DNA of 21,745 bases from an uncultured Wenzhouxiangella sp. (lineage in GTDB: Bacteria > Pseudomonadota > Gammaproteobacteria > Xanthomonadales > Wenzhouxiangellaceae). Within the stretch, counting starts at the first letter, position 1. Each line of letters starts with the position of its first letter. The DNA lies in contig CALEIM010000177.1 in NCBI GenBank assembly GCA_937876395.1, positions 1-21,745 on the forward strand, given 5' to 3'. Shown here one piece after another: positions 1 to 7,099 of this stretch. Under the pieces are notes generated by a model. It ran no database searches and was not told the DNA's origin. It worked only from the letters and a program-made list of their open reading frames with translations. A program made the translations under genes and the position numbers.

Positions 1-15
1 GGCGGAGCTGGTCCC

Positions 16-198
16 GTGAGCGTGGGGTCCAAGCACCGGCCGCCGGCGGCAACCGACCCGATGGACCGCAGCCGCTTCCCGGTCGACCCCTGGCGGCTGG
101 TCGAGACCGCCTACGACCTGGAGGACATCGCGGTGACCGAGACGCTGTTCTCGGTCGCCAACGGCTACCTCGGGCTCCGCGGCAACGTCGAGGAGGCG
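16..198 (+). pseudogene. Glycoside hydrolase family 65 N-terminal fragment
   Basis: From a GTG at 16 with a GGAG box 8 nt upstream, the plus strand encodes about 60 residues that look like the start of a GH65 enzyme (maltose/trehalose/kojibiose phosphorylase type). The cues are FPVDPWRLVE, TETLFSVANGYLGLRGN and the following acidic EEA, which in GH65 proteins open the N-terminal beta-sandwich domain. After about position 198 the resemblance stops. The frame stays open to 1140, but only as the antisense of the minus-strand transposase and DUF4785-like sequences. The gene therefore lacks its catalytic domain. Its very GC-rich, actinobacterial-looking codon use differs from the core genes further right. 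It is either a real truncation by rearrangement or a foreign piece joined during assembly. Confidence 0.55.
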
Positions 199-199
199 G

Positions 200-945
200 T
201 CGACGTGCGCATCGTCAGCGCGACGCACCAGGATCTCGTCGTCGCATTCGAGGAACAGCAGCTGGACGGCGAGCCGGCCGTCCGCATAGGCGTGCACGTG
301 CACCTGGACCTTGACGAAGTGGTGCCGGTGGCGCTGCGCCGGGATCTGCAGGCCAAGGCCGCCGTAGCGCACGCAGTTGTCGTTGCCGACCACCCGCAGG
401 GCTCGGACGCACAGGATCTCGGCGAGATCGCCAGCGAACGGCACGAACGCGCTGCCGGCCTCGGCGGCGGTCACCGCGAAGCGGGCGTTGTGGGCCGGCA
501 CGAAGCGCTCGGCGAGGAAGCGGTTGGCGGCCGTGATGGTCGTGATCCCGGCCAGGCGGAGCTCCTGCGGCAGCCGCTTTTGCAGGGTCCCGAACAGGCG
601 CTCCATGCGCCCGCGGGCCTCGGGGCTGTAGGCGGCGATGTGCTCGATGCCGAGCTGCGCCAGCGCCCGGCCGACCTGGGTCGGCTGCGCCTTCGCCACC
701 TTGCCGCCGGCCTTGGGCGTGAAGAAGTAGTGGCTGCCGCGGTCGGTGTAGAGCGCGCAGAACAGCCCGTGCCGGCCGATCACCTCGGCCAGGCCGAGAA
801 AGCTCGAGGCCGTACCTTCTTCCTCGACCAGAAAGGCCGAGTAGACCTCGGCGGTGGCGTCGTCCATGGTCACCACCAGGTCGAGCGGCGCCCGCCCGGC
901 GAGCCAGGCGTGGCGCGAGCCGCTCATCTGGGCGGACCAGACACT
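200..945 (-). pseudogene. ISNCY-like transposase, C-terminal fragment
   Basis: The minus-strand frame contains the core and C-terminal part of a DDE transposase resembling the ISNCY group. In order: GSRHAWLAG, LDLVVTMDDATAEVY, LVEEEG, GLFCALYTDRGSHYFFTPK, QLGIEHIAAYSPEARGRMER, LFGTLQKRLPQELRLAGI, then a basic C-terminal domain ending near HHFVKVQVHVHAYADGRLAV. The second catalytic Asp (in YTDRGS) and the Glu (in GRMER) are visible. The N-terminal DNA-binding half is absent. The first Asp, normally in a DGS motif before RHxW, is replaced by Ser exactly at the join with the upstream sequence. No terminal inverted repeats were seen at either end. The reading frame continues without a stop from 1518 through this segment to the left edge. 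The left boundary is uncertain (about 200-275). Confidence 0.65.
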
Positions 946-1518
946 GTGCGGCTCAAACACGTGAACGACCAGATCCAGCTCGGCCGGCAGCCCGGCAAGA
1001 GACAGGCGCAGCGTGCGCGGTTCGCCGCTGTTGGGCAACTGGAAGGCCAGAGTATCGGCTGGAACCGGCATGCCCAGAGACTGCAGCTCGGGGCCGGTGA
1101 CCAGTCGAATACCGGCATCTCCCGGGCTTGTAGCCAGTGAGTGGCCGTTCAGCTCGACGTTAAGTTGTGCGGCATCCAGACGGGCACCACTATTGGCGTC
1201 CAGGGCCGATACCCGGATTACCGCACCAGGCGCGCTCAGCGGCAGCTTGAGGCCGTAGCCCAGTGCGGCGCCGCTGGCATCGACCCAATATTCCCGGCTT
1301 TCGGCGCTCGGTCCGGTCGGGGCCTCGGCAATGCGCTCAAGCTCCAGTGGCCAGGCAAAGCGCACCGGTTCAGACTCGCTGTGCCGGCTCGGCACCTCGA
1401 CTGTGGCTAGTTCGTTGACTATCAGGTCAGCAGGCCGCTGGGCGGCCCACTCGACGGATTCGGCAATTGCGGCTCCGGCAATCAGCAGGAGAATCGACAG
1501 GCTGATGAACTTGTACAT
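925..1518 (-). pseudogene. Secreted DUF4785-like protein, N-terminal part only
   Basis: ATG at 1518 has an AGGAG box 6 nt upstream and lies 12 nt after the stop of the secreted hydrolase, so the two form an operon. The start encodes a signal peptide (MYKFISLSILLLIAGAAIA, cleavage after AIA). About 180 residues follow with beta-sandwich character, including EPVRFAWPLE, YWVDASGAALGYGLKLPL, SPGDAGIRLVTGPEL and VVHVFEPHS. These resemble my recollection of the N-terminal half of DUF4785 secreted proteins of Xanthomonadales and Legionella; this is not a database result. After the HVFEP motif the sequence changes abruptly, in frame, into a transposase fragment, so the C-terminal half is missing. The function of the family is unknown. 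Confidence is higher for secreted, truncated protein than for the family name. Confidence 0.55.
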
Positions 1519-1530
1519 GATGGCTCCTGA

Positions 1531-2391
1531 TTACAGATCGTTGCGCAAAATGACGTCGAGACCGAAACAGTCGCGACGGCTCTGGTGATGCGACAGCACC
1601 CGACCGCTGGAGGTGCTCCAGTGGTCGTAAAACCACAAATAGCCGGCACCGTTTTGGCTGCTGCAGTTCAAAAAGCCGTCCGAACAGCTATCCAGCCAGT
1701 TCTGGGTGATCTCCAGGCCGATTTGGTACTGGTAGCCGCCGCAATAGGCATTGCTGTTCCAGAAACCGGACACAACGTCGCTGCCAATCACGTTCCAGAA
1801 ACCCCTCGGCAGCGCCGGTCGGCCGGCGGTGCCGTACAGCCAACTGGCGTTGTAGGTCTGCATCCAGCTGGTCTGCTGCATGCGCACCGCGTCACTTTGG
1901 TAGCCGAGCAGCCAGCCCAGCGAGGCTTCGAAAATGTTGCCCTGCATGACCGCGTCGGCCAGCGGCGTACCCAGGCTTGACGGCGCCAGGGCATTGACCC
2001 AGCGGATCGAGTTGATGATCGCCGGATAGCGGCTGTCCCAGGTCGGGTTGGACATGATCCAGCGCATCACATTGCCGCCGTTGGAATGGGTCAGTACAAC
2101 CAGGTCGGTTATACCGCGGCTGTTGATGAAGCTGTGCAGTTGTCCGGCCAGACAGCCGGCCGCCCGCGAATCCCACATGTACTGCTCGAAATCGCAGTTG
2201 ATGACGACGTAGTTGGCGGAATTAGGCAGTCCCTGACGAACCGAATTGACCATGCTGGAGGTCCAGTAGTCGTTCAAGGCGTCGGTTTGCTTGCCGGTGC
2301 CGTGCACAAACGCCACCCCCGTGGCGCTCCATACGGTACCGAATGTCAGCAGTGCAAAAATGCCGATAGCGGCTCGGAATGTTCGAGACAT
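1531..2391 (-). CDS. Secreted alpha/beta hydrolase (lipase/esterase-like)
   Basis: A 286-residue exported protein. The signal peptide is MSRTFRAAIGIFALLTFGTVWSA, with likely cleavage after Ala23. The mature chain opens with a strand and a His-Gly-Thr-Gly element (residues 30-33), an oxyanion-type loop. Residues 101-106 are THSNGG, the nucleophile-elbow position of a G-x-S-x-G-like fold, so Ser103 is the probable nucleophile. A His pair near the C-terminus (SHHQS) may supply the catalytic base. Six cysteines suggest disulfides, consistent with action outside the cytoplasm. The start is supported by AGAGGAG about 5 nt upstream and a promoter at 2432-2460. It is followed after 12 nt by a secreted DUF4785-like gene. 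The substrate cannot be told from sequence. Confidence 0.75.
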   Translation of the reverse strand: MSRTFRAAIGIFALLTFGTVWSATGVAFVHGTGKQTDALNDYWTSSMVNSVRQGLPNSANYVVINCDFEQYMWDSRAAGCLAGQLHSFINSRGITDLVVLTHSNGGNVMRWIMSNPTWDSRYPAIINSIRWVNALAPSSLGTPLADAVMQGNIFEASLGWLLGYQSDAVRMQQTSWMQTYNASWLYGTAGRPALPRGFWNVIGSDVVSGFWNSNAYCGGYQYQIGLEITQNWLDSCSDGFLNCSSQNGAGYLWFYDHWSTSSGRVLSHHQSRRDCFGLDVILRNDL

Positions 2392-2431
2392 GGGGTTCTC
2401 CTCTTTTGATGCTGGTTACAGTCCCGAAATC

Positions 2432-2460
2432 ACTATAACCGGCTTGAGGGTCACGTACAA
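2432..2460 (-). promoter_or_regulatory. Sigma70-type promoter for the secreted hydrolase
   Basis: On the minus strand TTGTAC (2460-2455) and TATAGT (2437-2432) are separated by exactly 17 nt, giving a leader of about 35 nt to the ATG at 2391. The -10 box matches the consensus at five of six positions. The -35 box keeps only TTG. It separates the hydrolase/DUF4785-like pair from the rnhB operon end. Confidence 0.5.
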
Positions 2461-2489
2461 ATCAATTAGGTAGGGGGTGAACAGGTCGG

Positions 2490-3074
2490 TTAAAGCAAAC
2501 GCGCCTGGATCACCGGCTGGAAGCTGCGGCGGTGGATGGGGCAGGGGCCGTGTTCGACCAGGGCGGCGCGGTGAGCGCTGGTCGGATAGCCCTTGTGGCG
2601 ATCGAAGCCGTACTGTGGAAAGGTCAGATGGATGCGCTGCATCAGCTCGTCGCGGTGGACCTTGGCCAAAATACTGGCCGCCGAAATGGCGCGATCGAGC
2701 CGGTCCCCGCCGACCAGGGTCTGGACTGCCCAGGGCAGCGCCGGGGCGCGGTTACCGTCAATGCGCACCAGCACGGGTTCGATTCCGAGCGCATCAAGCG
2801 CCCGGCGCATGGCCAGAAAAGTGGCCTGCAGGATGTTGATGCGATCAATTTCTTCCGGCTCGGCAAGGCCAATGCCGAAGCCTTGAGCGCGTTCCCTGAT
2901 TTGTTCGGCGAGTTCGACCCGGCGCCGCGCGCTGAGCTGCTTGGAGTCGGCCAGGCCGGGAATCGGCCGGCGCGAATCAAGTATTACGGCCGCAGCTACC
3001 ACCGGGCCGGCCAGCGGACCCCGGCCGGCCTCGTCGACCCCGGCAATCGGCCCGCGGCAGCAGTCAGCCGGCAT
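2490..3074 (-). CDS. rnhB: Ribonuclease HII
   Basis: A 194-residue protein of normal length for RNase HII, which cuts the RNA strand of RNA/DNA hybrids and single ribonucleotides in DNA in the cytoplasm. The family opening [19 protein letters not shown] starts at residue 12 and holds the first two acidic metal ligands (Asp14, Glu15). [16 protein letters not shown] and [14 protein letters not shown] carry the remaining conserved region, including the later catalytic aspartates. Its ATG lies inside the last codons of lpxB (11-nt overlap), so it is translationally coupled to lpxB and ends the lpx operon. In E. coli dnaE follows; here about 100 nt of non-coding DNA and an unrelated gene follow. 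Confidence 0.96.
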   Translation of the reverse strand: MPADCCRGPIAGVDEAGRGPLAGPVVAAAVILDSRRPIPGLADSKQLSARRRVELAEQIRERAQGFGIGLAEPEEIDRINILQATFLAMRRALDALGIEPVLVRIDGNRAPALPWAVQTLVGGDRLDRAISAASILAKVHRDELMQRIHLTFPQYGFDRHKGYPTSAHRAALVEHGPCPIHRRSFQPVIQARLL

Positions 3075-4227
3075 CGTGGCCGATCAGCTCAAGCACGGCC
3101 TGGGCGGCGTTGCCGTTGGCGCCGGCGGCCAGTTCCTGGCGACAGCCAGCGGCCGCTGCGCGGTAGGCAGCGAGACGATCCGGGTCGTCAATCCAGGTCA
3201 GCGCGGCCTGTCCCAGCAGCTCGGCACGGGCCTGGCTCTGGATGAATTCAGGCACCAGCGAGCGCCCCTGGAGAATATTGGGCAGGGCGATGAACCGCGA
3301 TTGGACCAGATTCAGACCGCGCAGCAGCCAGTAGGTGGATGGCGCCAGGCGGTAATAGACCACCAGCGGGCATTCGAGCAAAAAGGCCTCAAGGGTGGCG
3401 GTACCCGAGGCGCTGATCGCCACGCTGGCCGATTTCAGGCCTGAGCGGGTCTGTCCTGAAACCAGGGTGACTCCCGCTTCGGCCAGGCTTGGGCCGACCA
3501 TGTTTTCGACCAGCTCGCGATGGCCGCTGCGGGCCAGCAGCATGGTCAAGTTCAGGTCGGGCCGCTTTTGCCTGAGCCAATGTGCGGTGGAGGCCAGTAG
3601 TTCGGCGTGTCGCTCGATCTCGCCGCGGCGGCTGCCCGGCAGCAAGGCGACGGTAGGCGGCTGAGCCTGGCCTTCGCCGGCATGGTTTGGGTTGGCGGCC
3701 TGGTGGGCGGCGATCTGATCGGCCAGTGGATGGCCCACGAAGCGACTGGCCAGGCCATGAGCTCGAAACAGGGCCGGTTCGAAGGGGAACAGGGTCAGCA
3801 AAAGGTCCACTGAGCGCGCTACGCCCGCAGCACGCCCCGGCCGCCAGGCCCAGACCGTGGGCGCGACGTAATGCGCGGTGGCAGTGCCCCGAGCTTTCAG
3901 GCGTCGAGCCAGGCGGAGGTTGAAGTCGGGGGCGTCGATTCCGATGAACGCATCGGGTTGCCAGGCGCGGATGCGCGCGCTCAGCGCACGCCGGAATCGG
4001 AGCAGACGCGGCAGATGGCGCAACACCTCCGACAGGCCCATGACATTGAGCTCATCCAGATCAAACCAGGGCTCAACGCCGGCCGCCTGCATCCGCTCGC
4101 CGGCCACGCCAGCCAGCTCAATGTGCGGATGACGGCGGCGCAGCTCCGCCGCCAGGCCAGCACCGAGATGATCTCCCGAGGCCTCGCCGGCAACAAGCAC
4201 AATGCGCGGCGCGCGGGCAGCACTCAT
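3064..4227 (-). CDS. lpxB: Lipid-A-disaccharide synthase
   Basis: A 387-residue GT19 glycosyltransferase of usual length. It condenses UDP-2,3-diacylglucosamine with lipid X to give the lipid A disaccharide at the inner face of the cytoplasmic membrane. Diagnostic segments are [16 protein letters not shown] at the N-terminus, [62 protein letters not shown] and the C-terminal [17 protein letters not shown] followed by LPNIL. It begins 10 nt after the lpxA stop and overlaps rnhB at its end, so it is part of the lpxD-fabZ-lpxA-lpxB-rnhB run. Confidence 0.97.
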   Translation of the reverse strand: MSAARAPRIVLVAGEASGDHLGAGLAAELRRRHPHIELAGVAGERMQAAGVEPWFDLDELNVMGLSEVLRHLPRLLRFRRALSARIRAWQPDAFIGIDAPDFNLRLARRLKARGTATAHYVAPTVWAWRPGRAAGVARSVDLLLTLFPFEPALFRAHGLASRFVGHPLADQIAAHQAANPNHAGEGQAQPPTVALLPGSRRGEIERHAELLASTAHWLRQKRPDLNLTMLLARSGHRELVENMVGPSLAEAGVTLVSGQTRSGLKSASVAISASGTATLEAFLLECPLVVYYRLAPSTYWLLRGLNLVQSRFIALPNILQGRSLVPEFIQSQARAELLGQAALTWIDDPDRLAAYRAAAAGCRQELAAGANGNAAQAVLELIGHDAG

Positions 4228-4237
4228 GCCGAGGGCA

Positions 4238-5008
4238 TCAGCGCAGCAGACCGCGCTGGCTGCCTTCGATCGATTCGATCATCAGCGCCAGTTCGGGCTG
4301 TTCGACCAGGCGCGCGCGCAGCTCGACAATTGAGGCATCGCGCGACAGGCCCTTGCGGTAGATCAGACGGTAGGCTTCGCGGATATTGCGCACCTGCTGG
4401 TCGCTGAAACCGCGCCGTTTCAGTCCTTCGGCGTTGATGCCGCGTGGCCGCGGCGGCTGCCCGGAGACCATGACATAGGCCGGTACGTCCTGGTTGACGC
4501 CGCCGTACATGCCGAGAAATGCGTGCGCCCCGATTCGGCAGAATTGATGGGCGCCTGAGTAGCCGGCGAAGATGACCCAGTCGCCGACGACGACATGGCC
4601 GGCCAGGGTCGCGCCGTTGGCAAAGACGGTGTGCGAGCCCACCTGGCAGTCGTGGGCGACGTGGCTATAGGCCATCAGCCAGTTGTCATCGCCGATGCGC
4701 GTCACCCCGCTGTCGTCCGATGTGCCGCGATTGATGGTCACGTACTCGCGGATGGTATTGTCCCGGCCGATTTCCACCGAGGTATCCTCATCGGCGTATT
4801 TCTTGTCCTGCGGCGCCTCTCCGATGGACGCGAACTGGTAGATGCGGCAGTTGCTGCCGATGCGGGTGCGCCCGGTGATGACCACGTGCGGGCCGATTCG
4901 GCAGTTGTCGCCGATTTCGACTCCCGGACCGATCAGGCTGTAGGCGCCGATTTCGACGTTGTCGCCCAGCCTGGCGCCGTCTTCGACGATGGCGCTGCGA
5001 TGGATCAT
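4238..5008 (-). CDS. lpxA: UDP-N-acetylglucosamine acyltransferase
   Basis: LpxA puts a 3-hydroxyacyl chain from ACP on UDP-GlcNAc, the first step of lipid A synthesis. The chosen start at 5008 ([12 protein letters not shown]) overlaps the fabZ stop as ATGA and gives 256 residues, near the E. coli 262. The open frame extends nine codons further upstream but inside fabZ, and those residues look unlike the family. The left-handed beta-helix hexapeptide repeats run from about residue 5 to 185. The catalytic-histidine region is AYSHVAHDCQVG, with His119 aligned to E. coli His125. A helical C-terminus follows (GLKRRGFSDQQVRNIREAYR), as expected for acyl-ACP binding. Confidence 0.97.
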   Translation of the reverse strand: MIHRSAIVEDGARLGDNVEIGAYSLIGPGVEIGDNCRIGPHVVITGRTRIGSNCRIYQFASIGEAPQDKKYADEDTSVEIGRDNTIREYVTINRGTSDDSGVTRIGDDNWLMAYSHVAHDCQVGSHTVFANGATLAGHVVVGDWVIFAGYSGAHQFCRIGAHAFLGMYGGVNQDVPAYVMVSGQPPRPRGINAEGLKRRGFSDQQVRNIREAYRLIYRKGLSRDASIVELRARLVEQPELALMIESIEGSQRGLLR

Positions 5009-5475
5009 GGGGCCGGATCGGGTCGGGCGGCACACAGCAGTTCGGCGCTCGCCACCGTCTGCCCGTCAACCAGGGTGGTGGCCTGGTACAGCCCCATATT
5101 GCGCATCAGGCGCTTCTGGCTGACCTCGAAAATGAGCTGATCGCCGGGGACCACAATGCGGTTGAAGCGCGCCTTGTCGATCTTGACCAGGTAGTAGAGC
5201 CGGTTTTCGCCGCCCTCGGCCTGGCGGGCCAGATGAGCAAGGCACCCGGCCGCCTGCGCCATGGCTTCGAGCAGGAGCACGCCGGGCATGACCGGATGGT
5301 TCGGGAAGTGTCCCTGGAAAAAAGGTTCGTTGAAAGTGACGTTCTTGAGCGCGCGAATGCTCGGCGGATCGCCAAGCTGGTAATCGAGCACCCGATCCAC
5401 CAGCAAAAATGGATAGCGGTGAGGCAGCAGTTCGAGAATCTTCTCGATATCGACCGGCGTGTTGTTGTCGTTCAT
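5005..5475 (-). CDS. fabZ: 3-hydroxyacyl-ACP dehydratase
   Basis: A 156-residue hotdog-fold enzyme that removes water from 3-hydroxyacyl-ACP in fatty acid elongation. The N-terminal [17 protein letters not shown] and the active-site stretch [15 protein letters not shown] are unmistakable. His56 and Glu70 (in LLLEAMAQ) match the E. coli catalytic His54/Glu68. It sits between lpxD and lpxA, the standard place, since FabZ and LpxA draw on the same 3-hydroxymyristoyl-ACP pool. A 27-nt gap follows lpxD and the stop overlaps the lpxA start. Confidence 0.97.
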   Translation of the reverse strand: MNDNNTPVDIEKILELLPHRYPFLLVDRVLDYQLGDPPSIRALKNVTFNEPFFQGHFPNHPVMPGVLLLEAMAQAAGCLAHLARQAEGGENRLYYLVKIDKARFNRIVVPGDQLIFEVSQKRLMRNMGLYQATTLVDGQTVASAELLCAARPDPAP

Positions 5476-5502
5476 TCGTTTATTTTCTAGGTCAGGTGAA
5501 AG

Positions 5503-6519
5503 TCAGTAGTTACTTTTCTCAATTCGGCGCAAGCGTCGGGTCCAGTCGTCGAGTTGACCGAGACGGACCAGGATGCGCTGCCAGGCCCGCTGTGGCCGGG
5601 CTGGAATACCCGAGCCATATTCGCCCGGCTCGTCGATCGAATCCAGCACGGTGCTCATGGCGGTGATCACAACCTTGTCGGTGATGGTCAGATGACCGCC
5701 AATACCGCAGGCCCCGGCAATCATGCAGTAGCGGCCGATGCGGGTGGAACCGGCAATGCCGACGCAGCCGGCGATGGCGGTATGCGCACCAATGCGCACA
5801 TTGTGGGCAATCTGGACCTGATTATCCAGGTGTACATCCTCGTCCAGCTCGGTGTCCTCGATGGCGCCTCGATCAATGGTGGTATTGGCGCCGATCTCGC
5901 AGTCGCTGCCGATCTGCACTGCGCCGAGTTGCGGCACTTTAATCCAGCGCCCGCCATCCATGGCCAGGCCAAAGCCGTCGGCGCCAATGACCGCGCCCGG
6001 ATGGACCAGCACCCGCTCAGCCAGGCGACAGCCTGGGCCAAGGTAGACGCGCGCCACCAGGCGCGAGTCCTGGCCAATGACGGCATCGTCGTCGATGACG
6101 CAGCCCGGCCCGATTTCAGCGCCGGCAGCGATCTTGACTCGGGCACCAATGCTGGTCTGCGGGCCAATGCTGGCCGTGGCATGAATCTCGGCGCTGGAAT
6201 CGATGGCCGCGCTTGGATGACGGCCGGGAGTTGGAGCACGACGTGGCTGAAGCTGACCGGCCACGCGCGCCCAGGCCGCGTACGGGTTGGTGCTGAGCAC
6301 GGCGTTGCCGGACCAGCGTTCGGCCAGATCGGGATGAATGATCAGTGCCCCGGCCCGGCAGTCGGGTAGCTTGCGCAGATAGGCCGGATTAGCCAGAAAG
6401 CTGATGTCGTCGGGTCCGGCCGCCGTCAAAGTTGCCAGGGATCGCACGGCCTGGTCGGCATTGCCGCGCACTTCCAGGCCGAAGCGATCGGCCAGGTCCC
6501 TGAGAGTAATCTCTTGCAT
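5503..6519 (-). CDS. lpxD: UDP-3-O-acylglucosamine N-acyltransferase
   Basis: A 338-residue LpxD of typical length. It adds the second 3-hydroxyacyl chain in lipid A synthesis. The N-terminal uridine-binding domain includes LRDLADRFGLEVRG and ISFLANPAYLRKL. The beta-helix follows from about residue 100, and QIAHNVRIGAHTAIAGCVGI carries the catalytic His at residue 239, the same number as in E. coli. The C-terminus is a charged helix (RLGQLDDWTRRLRRIEK). It starts 15 nt after the skp stop and is followed by fabZ. Confidence 0.97.
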   Translation of the reverse strand: MQEITLRDLADRFGLEVRGNADQAVRSLATLTAAGPDDISFLANPAYLRKLPDCRAGALIIHPDLAERWSGNAVLSTNPYAAWARVAGQLQPRRAPTPGRHPSAAIDSSAEIHATASIGPQTSIGARVKIAAGAEIGPGCVIDDDAVIGQDSRLVARVYLGPGCRLAERVLVHPGAVIGADGFGLAMDGGRWIKVPQLGAVQIGSDCEIGANTTIDRGAIEDTELDEDVHLDNQVQIAHNVRIGAHTAIAGCVGIAGSTRIGRYCMIAGACGIGGHLTITDKVVITAMSTVLDSIDEPGEYGSGIPARPQRAWQRILVRLGQLDDWTRRLRRIEKSNY

Positions 6520-6534
6520 TGGTAATCAAAGATC

Positions 6535-7059
6535 CTACTGGCTGGCAAAGTCGTCCACGAGCCAGTCGAGTATCAGCTCGGTGATGTCAATCGAATCCGA
6601 GGCGTAGGCCACCGGGCTGGTCAGTACCAGGTCGTAGCCGCCGGCCTCGGCGACCTGGCGCACGGCAATCTCGATGGTTTCTTCAAAGGCTTTGGTGATC
6701 GCGTTGGTGCGAAAACGCAGTTCCTCGCGCAGATCCTCGCGGCGGCGCTCGATCGCGCGTCTGCTGTTGCGGATCTCGCGCTCCCGTTCAAGGCGTTCAT
6801 CGGCGCTGATGTTGCCTGACGCGGCCAGTTCATCCTCCAGCCTTACGACTCGATCTTCGTCAGCAATCAGCGCTTCATTGCGCGGCCGGAATTCGTGATC
6901 CAGGGCCTCACGTGCATCGACGACCTGGGGCGCGTTGTCGAAAATCCGCTTCATGTCCAGATAGCCGATGCGAATTCCCTGCGCATGGGCAGCCGCTGTC
7001 AGGCCGACCAGCAGCAGCACCAGCGCCGCTGAGCAGGCCAGCCGCGCCCGTGCCGGCAC
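6535..7059 (-). CDS. skp: Periplasmic chaperone Skp/OmpH
   Basis: A Skp-type holdase that guards unfolded outer-membrane proteins in the periplasm on their way to BamA. The GTG at 7059 is preferred: it gives a short basic n-region (PARARL), a hydrophobic stretch (SAALVLLLVGLTAAA) and AHA/QG cleavage, for 174 residues in total. The open frame reaches an ATG at 7149, but that adds 30 polar residues before the signal peptide and overlaps the bamA end by 50 nt. Neither start has a clear ribosome-binding box. The mature part begins IRIGYLDMKRIFDNAP, then has a long charged coiled coil (about residues 50-130) and a C-terminal YDLVL strand, as in the family. The neighbours bamA and lpxD are canonical. 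Confidence 0.9.
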   Translation of the reverse strand: MPARARLACSAALVLLLVGLTAAAHAQGIRIGYLDMKRIFDNAPQVVDAREALDHEFRPRNEALIADEDRVVRLEDELAASGNISADERLEREREIRNSRRAIERRREDLREELRFRTNAITKAFEETIEIAVRQVAEAGGYDLVLTSPVAYASDSIDITELILDWLVDDFASQ

Positions 7060-7099
7060 GCGCCGCGCTGCCAGCCTTGTCCGGGGCTCCCGCCTCGGC

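Noticed and set aside
16..1140. One long plus-strand open frame of 374 codons
   Set aside because: Only the first ~60 codons resemble a protein family (GH65). The rest is the codon-aligned antisense of the minus-strand transposase and DUF4785-like sequence.
5009..5035. Upstream extension of lpxA by nine codons
   Set aside because: It lies inside fabZ. The ATGA overlap at 5008 and the family N-terminus MIHRSAIV fix the start.
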